20,477 nucleotides of DNA from an uncultured Clostridia bacterium (GCA_904501715.1 CAJGCD010000025.1:1-20477), one strand, 5' to 3'. Counted from the stretch's first letter, positions 7,337 to 15,114 are shown. The notes: generated by a model from the letters alone, not told the origin. A program made the numbers and translations.

Positions 7337-8284
7337 ATGAAGAAAACTGTTTTAGAAAGCATTTTAAACACACTGTCACGCTGCTTTATCGTGCTTATAA
7401 TATTGGTGGTCGTAGGAATAGGACTGTCGGGCATACGTATGGTAAACAGCGGTGAGGTGGCGGTGATACTGCGCTTTGGAAAGATAGTGGGAGATACCCC
7501 CGAGGAGCAGATACACCAGCCCGGTATAGTTTTTTGCTTCCCCTATTTTATAGACGAGATAGTGTCTATTCCCGTGGGAAACGTGATACAGCAGAACATA
7601 ACAACTCACTATACCGAGGGTACTATCACTAACTGGAGAGACGGAGGCTATCTTATTACGGGTAACCAGAACGTAGCTCTTGTGAGTACGTCGGCAAAGT
7701 ACGTCATCTCCGACCCCGTAGAGTACGCGCTTCACGTAAACGACGTGTCCTCAATGGTCAACGCCTGCGTGAGCAACGCTATGGTAGAGGTGTCCGCGAA
7801 GACTCACGTTGACGACATATTGACGTCGGGCAAGGCTGAGTTTATTAAGGAGGTCTCTGAGCTGTCGCAGAAAAAGTTTGACGCGGCGAGTATGGGAATA
7901 ACCCTTCAGAACCTTGAATTCGTTAACGTAAGCATGCCCGAGGAGGTGCGCGAGGTCTACGAGAGCGTAAACTCGGCGACCGTTTCGGCAAGCACGCTTA
8001 TAGAGCAGGCTAAGCAGTACGAGAATACTACTATACCCGAGGCGCAATCCACCGCCAACAGTATGGTATCCTCGGCGAATATCCAATACTCCCTGAATAT
8101 GTCGGGGGCAGAGACCGCCCTTGCCGAGTTCTGGGGAATTCTTGAGGAATACGAGGCAGACCCCGACGCGGTAAAGGATAGGGTATTCAACGAAAAAATG
8201 GCAGAGGCGCTGAAAAACATAGGAACTGTGCGTCTTGTTGACAGTGACGGAAGTAAAATTTTTATTGATTGGGGAGCGAAATAG
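7337..8284 (+). CDS. Third SPFH/band-7 protein (HflK/HflC-like)
   Basis: A 315-residue SPFH protein with one N-terminal membrane helix (~15-33). The SPFH domain begins VNSGEVAVILRFGKIVGD (36-53) and continues HQPGIVFCFPYFIDEIVSIP (60-79), then MPEEVREVYESVNSATVSAS (200-219), the counterpart of the HflK PPeeV segment. A short Glu/Gln/Ala helix follows, so its coiled coil is weaker than in the other two. The ATG at 7337 is chosen because GGGAG in the end of the preceding gene stands 9 bases upstream; an in-frame TTG at 7319 lacks a site. Spacing of 4 bases before it and 3 bases after it points to translational coupling. Its presence makes the set three SPFH paralogues rather than the usual pair. 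Confidence 0.85.
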   Translation: MKKTVLESILNTLSRCFIVLIILVVVGIGLSGIRMVNSGEVAVILRFGKIVGDTPEEQIHQPGIVFCFPYFIDEIVSIPVGNVIQQNITTHYTEGTITNWRDGGYLITGNQNVALVSTSAKYVISDPVEYALHVNDVSSMVNACVSNAMVEVSAKTHVDDILTSGKAEFIKEVSELSQKKFDAASMGITLQNLEFVNVSMPEEVREVYESVNSATVSASTLIEQAKQYENTTIPEAQSTANSMVSSANIQYSLNMSGAETALAEFWGILEEYEADPDAVKDRVFNEKMAEALKNIGTVRLVDSDGSKIFIDWGAK

Positions 8285-8287
8285 CCT

Positions 8288-10210
8288 ATGAAGAATATGA
8301 GTCACGCGGGCGCGGATAATCTCGAAGCCCTTTCTCACTCCAATCTCAGCCGCTCCAAGCAAAGACAGCTCGGACACGAGATAGTAAGCGCGGTCATAGC
8401 CCTTGTCTGTGTGGGAATAGGTCTGATATACGAGCTTTTCTTTCCAAATAACGTAATAGTCGCGCCCCTGTTTTACACCGTAGGATTTTTGATTGAGGGA
8501 GTTCCCGTTATAATTACTGCCGTAAAGGGCGTATTTTCAAAGGATTTCGCTCATTCTATGGAAATGCTGGTGACCGTTGCGGTGCTGGCGTGCTATCTTT
8601 CGGGACAGCTCATTCTCTCGGTGCTGGTGCCTCTGATACTTAATCTTGCTCACTTCCTTGAGGAGCGCAGCATAGTAGGCGGAAGAGATATCATAGACGG
8701 TCTTAAGCAGATGCAGCAGAGCTCTGCCATAGTGCTTGAGGACGGCGAGGAGAGAAGAGTAGACGCCAAGGAGCTTAAGGTAGGTCAGCTGATAGTGGTC
8801 CGTCCGGGCGCAAACGTGCCTATCGACGGCGTTGTAGTCAGCGGGGAGACCCATATCGACCAGAAATCCCTGACGGGCGAGCCCGAGCCCGTAAGAGTCA
8901 AGGTAGGCTCTCCCGTGTACGCGGGAACCGTCAATCTTGATGCTCAGATAACGGTCGAGGTGCAGAAGGAATTCGTTGATACCTCCTTCTCACACATACT
9001 CAGCTTTCTTGAAAAGACCGAGCGCATCTCAGCGCCCGAAACGAGAATAGTTGACCGCTTTATGCGGTATTACATACCCTTTGTGCTTGCCATAGCGGGA
9101 GCGGTGGCAATATTCACCTCCGACCTTTCAAAGGCTATCGCCATACTTGTGGTATCCTGCCCCTGCGGACAGATGCTTGTAAGCTCCGCGCCTATGATAG
9201 CCGTTTTGTCGGTATCCACAAGGCGAGGAATACTTATAAAGAACTCCAAATTTATCGAGGAGCTTAACGATATAGACACAGTAGTCTTTGATAAGACGGG
9301 AACTATCACCAAGGGAAATCTGTCGCTTACCGACAGCGTATGCGCCGAGGGCGTTGAAAAAAGCGAGCTGCTCGGCTACGCAAGGCTTCTGGCTTCAAGC
9401 TCAAATCACCCCATATCTGTGGCTGTGGTAGCGGCGACCGAGGACGTGGCACTTCCCGAGGGAAGCTTTGAGAGTGTCCGAGAGCTTTCGGGTAAGGGAC
9501 TTGAGGTTACCGATGCGGATGGAAGCGTCATACGCTTTGGAAGCGCCAAGTGGCTGGGGGCATTGGGTATAGATATCCCCGAGAGCGTAAGCGGCAGATG
9601 CATAGGCTCTGTAAGCTACGTCACTAAGGACGAAAGGCTTATGGGCGCACTCTGCTTCAATGATACGGCACGACCCGAGGCAAAGAATGCCATAGAGCAT
9701 CTGAGAGCTCTGGGAATAAAGCGCTTCGTTATGCTTACGGGTGACAGACAGGAGGTAGCCGAGCGCATCTCCGCCGAGACGGGCGTGGATGAGTATAGAG
9801 CACAGCTCCTTCCCGAGGACAAGCTCAGCTCTATAAGAGAGCTCAAGGATAAGCATTGCGTTCTGTGCATCGGAGACGGCATAAACGACGCTCTGGCACT
9901 TAAGGAGGCGCACGTGGGAGTGGCAATGGGAGCCATAGGCTCGGACCTTGCCATACAGTCGGCGGATATCGCGCTTATGAACGATAATCTGGTAAACATT
10001 CCTATGATGCTTATACTTGCCAGAAAGACAAAGAAGGTCATCTATCAGAATATCGCCCTGTCCTTGGGAATAAGCTTCCTTATGATAGTGCTGTCCGCAA
10101 TGGGCTTTATCAGCGCTCTGGCGGGCTCCTTGCTTCACAACGTGGGCGCATTTGTGGTAATCCTCAATAGCGCAAGAATATTGAAGCTTAATCAGATGAC
10201 GCTTGATTAA
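8288..10210 (+). CDS. P1B-like (heavy-metal type) cation-transporting P-type ATPase
   Basis: A 640-residue membrane ion pump driven by ATP. Visible motifs in order: SLTGE (194-198) in the actuator domain; CPC (291-293) in the membrane metal site; DKTGT (335-339) with the phosphorylated Asp335; the NHP segment with His374-Pro375, typical of P1B pumps; TGD (484-486); and GDGINDA (529-535). The N-terminus (~30 residues) has no heavy-metal-associated CXXC domain. The last helix reads LLHNVGAFVVILNSARIL (615-632), with HN where zinc/cadmium pumps of the ZntA type carry an essential Asp. The ion is therefore uncertain; manganese, zinc or another divalent cation are possible. It is the last gene of the SPFH operon, starting 3 bases after the third SPFH gene, so it is probably made with those scaffold proteins and acts beside them in the membrane. 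Confidence 0.92.
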   Translation: MKNMSHAGADNLEALSHSNLSRSKQRQLGHEIVSAVIALVCVGIGLIYELFFPNNVIVAPLFYTVGFLIEGVPVIITAVKGVFSKDFAHSMEMLVTVAVLACYLSGQLILSVLVPLILNLAHFLEERSIVGGRDIIDGLKQMQQSSAIVLEDGEERRVDAKELKVGQLIVVRPGANVPIDGVVVSGETHIDQKSLTGEPEPVRVKVGSPVYAGTVNLDAQITVEVQKEFVDTSFSHILSFLEKTERISAPETRIVDRFMRYYIPFVLAIAGAVAIFTSDLSKAIAILVVSCPCGQMLVSSAPMIAVLSVSTRRGILIKNSKFIEELNDIDTVVFDKTGTITKGNLSLTDSVCAEGVEKSELLGYARLLASSSNHPISVAVVAATEDVALPEGSFESVRELSGKGLEVTDADGSVIRFGSAKWLGALGIDIPESVSGRCIGSVSYVTKDERLMGALCFNDTARPEAKNAIEHLRALGIKRFVMLTGDRQEVAERISAETGVDEYRAQLLPEDKLSSIRELKDKHCVLCIGDGINDALALKEAHVGVAMGAIGSDLAIQSADIALMNDNLVNIPMMLILARKTKKVIYQNIALSLGISFLMIVLSAMGFISALAGSLLHNVGAFVVILNSARILKLNQMTLD

Positions 10211-10215
10211 GAGGT

Positions 10216-10361
10216 TTAGCGTGATACTCCAAGCGGAGTATCACGCTAAGCTATAATTGCCCTTATGGGCAAGTTATCAGTTTAGAGATGCTTCGCATCG
10301 TTATGATCGGGCAACGCCCAAGTTAAAGGTTTGATTGGCAATCATATCATAGCTCTAAACT
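10216..10361 (+). other. Hairpin-rich 3' region of the SPFH/ATPase operon
   Basis: Five consecutive inverted repeats fill this short region: a perfect 15-bp stem at 10216-10230/10235-10249 (loop aagc); ttgccc/gggcaa at 10257-10272; gatgc/gcatc at 10287-10299; gggc/gccc at 10309-10319; and tgatt/aatca at 10332-10344. An outer 9-bp pair agtttagag (10279-10287) / ctctaaact (10353-10361) closes over the last three. None carries a T-tract. It could be a structured RNA 3' end, an mRNA-stabilising element, or an intergenic repeat. Confidence 0.6.
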
Positions 10362-10373
10362 AAAAACCAACAG

Positions 10374-10416
10374 AAAAAGAGAGAACTTAGCAAAACTGCT
10401 TTGTTCTCTCTTTTTT
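10374..10416. terminator. Bidirectional terminator between the ATPase operon and citrate synthase
   Basis: A 13-bp stem aaaaagagagaac (10374-10386) / gttctctcttttt (10403-10415) holds an inner agca/tgct hairpin. T residues follow on the + strand and the A-run before it gives T residues on the - strand, so it can end both convergent transcripts. Confidence 0.88.
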
Positions 10417-10422
10417 ATTTTG

Positions 10423-11793
10423 TCAAATTCTCTTATCCAGCGGCACGTACTCTCTGTTGTTGGGAATAAACTTGTACGCGGGACGTATTATCTTCTTGGC
10501 GGTGTGGAATTCCTCTATTCTGTGCGCGCACCAGCCCGCAACGCGGGAGATGGCAAAGAGAGGTGTGTACATTTCTACGGGGATACCCAGCATTCTGTAC
10601 ACAAGTCCCGAATAAAGGTCAACGTTTGCGCACATGGGTTTGTTAGTGCCCTTGAACTCGTTAAAGAGGGCAGGGGTTATGCGCTCGATAGCCTCGAGAA
10701 GGGCGAAATCGTCGCCGTAGCCCTTAGCGCGGGCAAGGTCACCCGCATACTTCTTAAGCATGATAGCACGGGGGTCGGATTTTGTATATACCGCGTGTCC
10801 CATACCGTATACAAGTCCCTTTCCGTCACCCAGCTCCTTGTTGAGTATTTTAAGTAGCACCGAGGATACCTCCTCATCGTCGTAAACGTCGTGTACGGTT
10901 TCCTTTATGCAGTCGAACATATTCTGGACCTTAATATTAGCTCCTCCGTGAAGAGGACCCTTCAGCGAGCCGATAGCTCCCGCGATAGCCGAATAGGTAT
11001 CGGTACCCGAGGATGACAGCACGCGGCAGGTAAAGGTGGAGTTGTTTCCTCCGCCGTGCTCTGCCTGAATTATCATACAGATGTCAAGAAGCCTTGCCTC
11101 TTCCTCTGTATACTGCTTAGAGGAGCGGAGCAGACGCAAGAAGTTCTGCGACGAGCTGAGGTCGTTATGCGGTCTGTGGATATTCAAGCTCTTTCCATAG
11201 AACGCGCTGCGGTAGTACGCGTAGGAATGTGCCGCGATAACGGGGAGCTTCGCGATTATATCTATGCTCTGACGGAGCATATTTTCAAGGCTTGTATCAT
11301 CGGGATTCTCGTCGTAGGAATAGAGAGCAAGGACACCCGTTGCCATCTTGTTCATTATGGAGCGCGAGGGCGCCTTCATAAGTATATCCTCGGAAAATCT
11401 GGGGGGAAGCTCACGGTAGTGCGCCAGCAGGTCGTTAAAATCCGACAGCTCCTCCTTGGTGGGAAGCTTTCCGAAGAGCAGCAGATATACTACCTCCTCG
11501 AAGCCGTAGCGGTTCTCCGCGCTGTATCCGTCTATGAGCTTTGACATATCGTAGCCGCGGTATTCAAGCTTTCCGTCGTCGGCTACCTTCTCTCCCTCGT
11601 AAACGTAGTATCCGTGAACGTTACCTATCTTGGTAACTCCCGCCATAACTCCCGTTCCGTCGGGCTCGCGGAGTCCTCTTTTTACTCGGTAGTTTTCAAA
11701 CGCGCCCACAGGTATTCTGTTGGCGTCCTCCGCCTGCTCAAGACAGTTTGCAAAGACCTTGTCGTAAGCGGAATCGTATATTTTTTCGTCCAT
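10423..11793 (-). CDS. gltA: Citrate synthase
   Basis: A 456-residue cytoplasmic enzyme condensing acetyl-CoA with oxaloacetate to citrate, feeding 2-oxoglutarate and glutamate synthesis in an anaerobe. By comparison with the pig enzyme the key residues are present: His246 (AEHGGGNNS), His282 (GPLHGGAN), His333 (GMGHAVYTKSDPRA), Arg342, Asp392 (ANVDLYSG) and the SRVAGWCAH segment (416-424). YRGYDMSKLIDG (78-89) is the usual N-terminal signature. The ~50-residue N-terminal part makes it longer than the ~380-residue citrate/2-methylcitrate synthases, and a 2-methylcitrate activity cannot be excluded. AAGGAG precedes the ATG. It has its own promoter at 11858-11886 and appears monocistronic. The gene symbol is by family similarity only. 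Confidence 0.94.
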   Translation of the reverse strand: MDEKIYDSAYDKVFANCLEQAEDANRIPVGAFENYRVKRGLREPDGTGVMAGVTKIGNVHGYYVYEGEKVADDGKLEYRGYDMSKLIDGYSAENRYGFEEVVYLLLFGKLPTKEELSDFNDLLAHYRELPPRFSEDILMKAPSRSIMNKMATGVLALYSYDENPDDTSLENMLRQSIDIIAKLPVIAAHSYAYYRSAFYGKSLNIHRPHNDLSSSQNFLRLLRSSKQYTEEEARLLDICMIIQAEHGGGNNSTFTCRVLSSSGTDTYSAIAGAIGSLKGPLHGGANIKVQNMFDCIKETVHDVYDDEEVSSVLLKILNKELGDGKGLVYGMGHAVYTKSDPRAIMLKKYAGDLARAKGYGDDFALLEAIERITPALFNEFKGTNKPMCANVDLYSGLVYRMLGIPVEMYTPLFAISRVAGWCAHRIEEFHTAKKIIRPAYKFIPNNREYVPLDKRI

Positions 11794-11857
11794 TGCGGTA
11801 TCTCCTTTGTGTACTTTCAGTGTTCAAATGAACGGAATATTTTAACATAACGCTATG

Positions 11858-11886
11858 ATTATACCACACAGCGCCGATTTTTGCAA
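11858..11886 (-). promoter_or_regulatory. Promoter of the citrate synthase gene
   Basis: Read on the - strand: TTGCAA (complement of 11881-11886), a 17-bp spacer and TATAAT (complement of 11858-11863). The start codon is about 65 bases downstream. Confidence 0.8.
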
Positions 11887-11912
11887 GAGTAAAAATTAAA
11901 ATTTCAAATTTT

Positions 11913-11956
11913 TCTTAAAAAAATAAGCAAAACCTATATAAACCGTAGAGGTTTTG
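11913..11956 (-). terminator. Terminator of the DegV/SDR transcript
   Basis: On the - strand an 8-bp stem caaaacct/aggttttg (complement of 11949-11956 and 11928-11935) with a 13-nt loop is followed by a run of seven T (complement of 11917-11923). It lies about 30 bases after the SDR stop codon. Confidence 0.75.
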
Positions 11957-11988
11957 ACAGATTGAAAAGCGAAAAATGCAATATTTTC

Positions 11989-12849
11989 TCAAAGCTTTGC
12001 AAAAATGCCTTCTGCTCTGCGGCGTATCTCTGCCATCTCCTCGGAGCTACAGGTATGAAGCCCTTGCTTTTTGGGATATCCCCATACGTTAAAGCGGCGC
12101 GGACCTATCCATTCATCCCCTGTCGTATCCTCAAAAATTCCCGCGACGATAGACAGACACGCCTTTTTCGGGCTCATAAATATAAGCTTCATCGGGTATT
12201 TTATCATCGCGTATACCGCTTTGGGATAATGCCCCGTGATGCCCGTTACCGCAATTCCCGGATGGGTCACTGTGACTGCGGGCTCATCTATAAGCGAGAA
12301 CATAAGATATCTTTTTGCGTTTCCGTAGACCTTGCTTGCCGCTTTGCGGGTGGAAAAGTCCACGTCCTGCGAGTCGCTCACCGAATAATCGTGGGCTATG
12401 CTTCCCACTACCACTAACTTGCCGCCTCGCGCTTCAATAAGAGGGAGCAGTTTTCTCGCCAGATAATAGGGCGAGGCAAAGTTTATCTGAAACACGTTAT
12501 CAAAGCCCGTTGAGCATTTGTGCCTCGGTATGCTGTATGCCCCCGCGTTAAGTATCAGATAATCGGGAGGCGACTGCATAAGGGCATCCGCCGCCGCTTT
12601 GACCGCCTCCATATCCTCAAGGTCAACGGTTACGTGCTCTGCCACCGATTGGGGATACTCGCTTCTCAGCTCCTCTATAAGAGCCAGAGATTTCTGTTTA
12701 TTTCTGTCCAGCAAAGCGAGCTCCGCCCCAAGAGAGAGCAGGACTCGGCAAAGCTCTCTGCCGAGTCCTCCCGTAGCGCCGCTTACAGCTACTCTTTTCC
12801 CTTCAAGAGAGCGGGTATTATTATTTATCCAAGCCTCACGCCTTCTCAT
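11989..12849 (-). CDS. Short-chain dehydrogenase/reductase (SDR) family oxidoreductase
   Basis: A 286-residue NAD(P)-dependent oxidoreductase. The classical SDR pattern is complete: cofactor loop SGATGGLGREL (23-33), NAG (101-103), Ser150 in VVVGSIAHD, Tyr175 and Lys179 in YGNAK, and HPG (196-198). The segment ISLE-like region after 220 (KLIFMSPKKA) resembles retinol-dehydrogenase/protochlorophyllide-reductase-like SDRs, but the substrate is unknown. The ATG at 12849 lies inside the end of degV, overlapping it by 14 bases. No strong Shine-Dalgarno is visible, so translation is probably coupled to degV; a TTG at 12864 is an alternative start. It shares the degV transcript and terminator, which makes a lipid-related role possible but not shown. 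Confidence 0.86.
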   Translation of the reverse strand: MRRREAWINNNTRSLEGKRVAVSGATGGLGRELCRVLLSLGAELALLDRNKQKSLALIEELRSEYPQSVAEHVTVDLEDMEAVKAAADALMQSPPDYLILNAGAYSIPRHKCSTGFDNVFQINFASPYYLARKLLPLIEARGGKLVVVGSIAHDYSVSDSQDVDFSTRKAASKVYGNAKRYLMFSLIDEPAVTVTHPGIAVTGITGHYPKAVYAMIKYPMKLIFMSPKKACLSIVAGIFEDTTGDEWIGPRRFNVWGYPKKQGLHTCSSEEMAEIRRRAEGIFAKL

Positions 12850-13690
12850 AGAACAGAACGCCAAGCACGTTAGGTCCGCAGTGGCTTGAGATAACGCCTC
12901 CCGCCTGAGTTATAAGTATCTCCTCAAATACGCCGAGAGTCTCTATCTTTTCTTTGACCATATCTATTATCTCCTGCTCACAGCCCGAGTGAGTTATGAA
13001 CACTCTCTTGGGGTCTGCTTCCCTGAGGGCGGGAGTCAGGTCGTTTACGTAATCCGAGAGCGCCATCTTCATCTTACCGCGATATTTCTTTGTTGCGCCC
13101 ATCTTTCCATCCTTGACCACTATCTGTGGGTGGAGCTTAAGAGTATTTCCCATAAGCGCCGCTACCGAGCTGCATCTGCCTCCGCGTGCCAAAAAGGTGA
13201 GAGTGTCCACCACGAAGCTTGCTCTGACCAGCCCTCTGGCGCCCTCTATTTCCGCTACTATCTCCTCGGCGCTCTTGCCCTCCGCCGCAAGCTCAGCGGC
13301 GCGGATGACCTGAAGTCCTATGCCCGTGGAAAGGTTGCGGGAGTCGATAACGAAAACTCTGTCGTATCCCTCGTCCTCAGCAACTATGCGAGCCACGTTG
13401 CAGGTGGTGCTCATCTCTGAGGATATTCCAAAGAAGATAACGTCATCTCCTGCCTCGGCAAAGGGCTTGTAAGCAGACAGCACTCTGTCAAAGGGAATAG
13501 CCGCGGTCTTGGGCGTAGCCTTGTGCTCGTCAGACCACTTGTATATCTCCTCGGGGGTTATCTCCTCGCCGTCAAAATAGCTCTTATCGTCAAGAACTAT
13601 GCAAAGGGGAACTATTGTTATATCGTATTTATTTATAAGCTCCTTTGAAAGGTCGCAGGTACTGTCGGCGATTATCCTTACTTTTTTCAT
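12836..13690 (-). CDS. DegV family fatty-acid-binding protein
   Basis: A 284-residue cytoplasmic protein of the DegV/FakB fold. Members bind a fatty acid and, with a FakA kinase, present it for phosphorylation and phospholipid synthesis; many clostridial paralogues have no known partner. Visible features are IADSTCDL (7-14), ISSEMSTTCN (89-98), VIDSRNLSTGIG (114-125), the RGGR segment (169-172) and the C-terminal SSHCGPNVLGVLFYEK (268-283), the counterpart of the lipid-headgroup-binding HxGPG. The position usually holding TSQPS reads TPKTAAIP, a variant. AAGGAG stands before the ATG. It overlaps the downstream SDR gene by 14 bases and is separated by a weak hairpin from the CofE-like gene upstream, so read-through from that promoter is likely. 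Confidence 0.93.
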   Translation of the reverse strand: MKKVRIIADSTCDLSKELINKYDITIVPLCIVLDDKSYFDGEEITPEEIYKWSDEHKATPKTAAIPFDRVLSAYKPFAEAGDDVIFFGISSEMSTTCNVARIVAEDEGYDRVFVIDSRNLSTGIGLQVIRAAELAAEGKSAEEIVAEIEGARGLVRASFVVDTLTFLARGGRCSSVAALMGNTLKLHPQIVVKDGKMGATKKYRGKMKMALSDYVNDLTPALREADPKRVFITHSGCEQEIIDMVKEKIETLGVFEEILITQAGGVISSHCGPNVLGVLFYEKA

Positions 13691-13711
13691 AGCTTCTCCT
13701 TGTTATACATA

Positions 13712-13736
13712 TAAAGAGGGGCGAGACCCCTCTTTA
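13712..13736 (-). terminator. Intercistronic hairpin between the CofE-like gene and degV
   Basis: A perfect 10-bp stem taaagagggg (13712-13721) / cccctcttta (13727-13736) with loop cgaga. On the - strand only a short U-poor tail follows, so it is a weak terminator or processing site that would lower, not stop, transcription into degV. Confidence 0.5.
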
Positions 13737-13741
13737 CGAAA

Positions 13742-14935
13742 TTACTCTGTGGTGTAGTTATCAAAATAGCCCTGAATGTGAACGATAGGTGTTCCCTTAT
13801 CACCCGAGCCCGAGGTCAGGTCGCAGAGCGAGCCGATAAGGTCGGTAAGACGGCGGGGTGTGGTTCCCTCGGAAGCCATCTGTCCGAAAAGGTCACCGTC
13901 CTTTGCGGTTATCTTTGCCTTGATAGCCTCCTTGAGCTCCTCGCCCGAAAGGTCGGCAAAATCGTTATCCGCAAGATACTTGAGCTTGAGCTCGTTGGGA
14001 GTTCCCTCAAGTCCCGAGGTGTATGCGGGAGAAACTACGGGGTCCGCAAGCTCCCATATCTTTCCTACGGGGTCCTTGAACGCTCCGTCACCGTAGACCA
14101 TAACCTCTACTCTCTTGCCCGTAGCGTCGAATATCTGCTTTTGTATATCATCTACAAGAGGCTGACACTCTCTGGGGAAGAGCTTTACCTGGTCCTCGGT
14201 AGCCTTGTTTGAGCCGAGAAGTCCGTAGCTCTCGTTATATCCGCTTCCGTTCACGGGTGCGGAAAGTATCTCGTCAAGACCGAACACCTTTTGGGCTCCC
14301 GCCGCCATAAGTATTCTCTTGGTACGCGCGCGGGTGTGGATGTCACAGTTGATGACGTTCTTGGTATATGGCAGAACGGCACGTGCGTCGTTGGCGAAGA
14401 TTATCTCAACGTCTGCTCCGCTCTCGCGTATAAGCTGCTCGTAGTATTCAACGTAGTCCATACCCGTAAAGCGGTGCTTTACGTAGCCGAAAAGCTCACG
14501 GTAGGTCTTAAGGTCAAGGACGTCGCTGTAAGGATTAACTCCCTTTTCGTCGATAGCGTCAAGACTTATAAGGTGGTTTCCTACCTCGTCGGAGGGGTAG
14601 GAGAGCATAAGAACTACCTTCTTTACGCCCTTAGCTATACCGCGAAGGCATATAGCGAAGCGGTTACGGCTGAGAATGGGGAAGATAACTCCCACTGTGC
14701 CGTCACCGAATTTTGCGTTTACGTCAGCGGCTATATCGTCAACAGACGCGTAGTTACCCTGCGCGCGTGCAACGATAGCCTCGGTCATTGCGATTACGTC
14801 GCGATCTCTTATTTCATAGCCCTCCTCACGGGCTGCTGTAAGAACCGACTCTGTAACGATCTTTGCCAGATCGTCGCCGTTTCTTATAATAGGCGCACGA
14901 ACGCCACGGGATATTGTACCGACCATACGGCTCAT
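13742..14935 (-). CDS. Coenzyme F420-0:L-glutamate ligase (CofE) family protein, role unknown
   Basis: A 397-residue cytoplasmic protein related to CofE, the enzyme adding glutamate to coenzyme F420-0. It begins MVGTISRGVRAPIIRNGDDL (4-23), then RDRDVIAMTEAIVARAQGNY (43-62), GVIFPILSRNRFAICLRGIA (82-101), LSYPSDEVGNH (111-121), NVINCDIHTRARTKR (193-207), GSGYNESYGLLGSNKATED (230-248) and GDGAFKDPVGKIWELADPVV (282-301). This long form (~400 residues against ~250 for archaeal CofE) is widespread in Firmicutes that do not make F420, so the real substrate is unknown; a different amide-bond or nucleotide reaction is possible. AAGGAG lies 10 bases before the ATG, and a promoter lies at 14987-15015. 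No other F420 gene is in the window. Confidence 0.82.
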   Translation of the reverse strand: MSRMVGTISRGVRAPIIRNGDDLAKIVTESVLTAAREEGYEIRDRDVIAMTEAIVARAQGNYASVDDIAADVNAKFGDGTVGVIFPILSRNRFAICLRGIAKGVKKVVLMLSYPSDEVGNHLISLDAIDEKGVNPYSDVLDLKTYRELFGYVKHRFTGMDYVEYYEQLIRESGADVEIIFANDARAVLPYTKNVINCDIHTRARTKRILMAAGAQKVFGLDEILSAPVNGSGYNESYGLLGSNKATEDQVKLFPRECQPLVDDIQKQIFDATGKRVEVMVYGDGAFKDPVGKIWELADPVVSPAYTSGLEGTPNELKLKYLADNDFADLSGEELKEAIKAKITAKDGDLFGQMASEGTTPRRLTDLIGSLCDLTSGSGDKGTPIVHIQGYFDNYTTE

Positions 14936-14986
14936 TGTAATATCACTCCTTTATCCTTATAGGGATAGAAAATTTTTCACGCATAT

Positions 14987-15015
14987 AGTATAACACAAAA
15001 AAGCGCAAATGTAAA
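14987..15015 (-). promoter_or_regulatory. Promoter of the CofE-like gene
   Basis: On the - strand: TTTACA (complement of 15010-15015), 17 bp, TATACT (complement of 14987-14992). The -35 and spacer lie inside the preceding terminator hairpin. Confidence 0.7.
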
Positions 15016-15040
15016 GAAATTTCTCATTTTTTTTGCGCTT
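14994..15040 (-). terminator. Terminator of the RHH gene
   Basis: Arms aagcgcaaa (15001-15009) and tttgcgctt (15032-15040) form a 9-bp stem with a 22-nt loop that contains gaaatttc. On the - strand the stem runs straight into a T-tract (complement of 14997-15002). It overlaps the promoter of the next gene. Confidence 0.65.
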
Positions 15041-15114
15041 GGGCATATATTTTTCATTTTGTTCATTTTTTCGCAGCCAAACCGTACCTTTTCTTGCGCT
15101 GCCCCAGATGGGCA

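Noticed and set aside
6016..7434. Long open frame (472 codons) on the - strand opposite the HflC-like gene
   Set aside because: It is antisense to a clear SPFH gene, has a Leu/Tyr/Arg-biased composition typical of a shadow frame, and no family motif.
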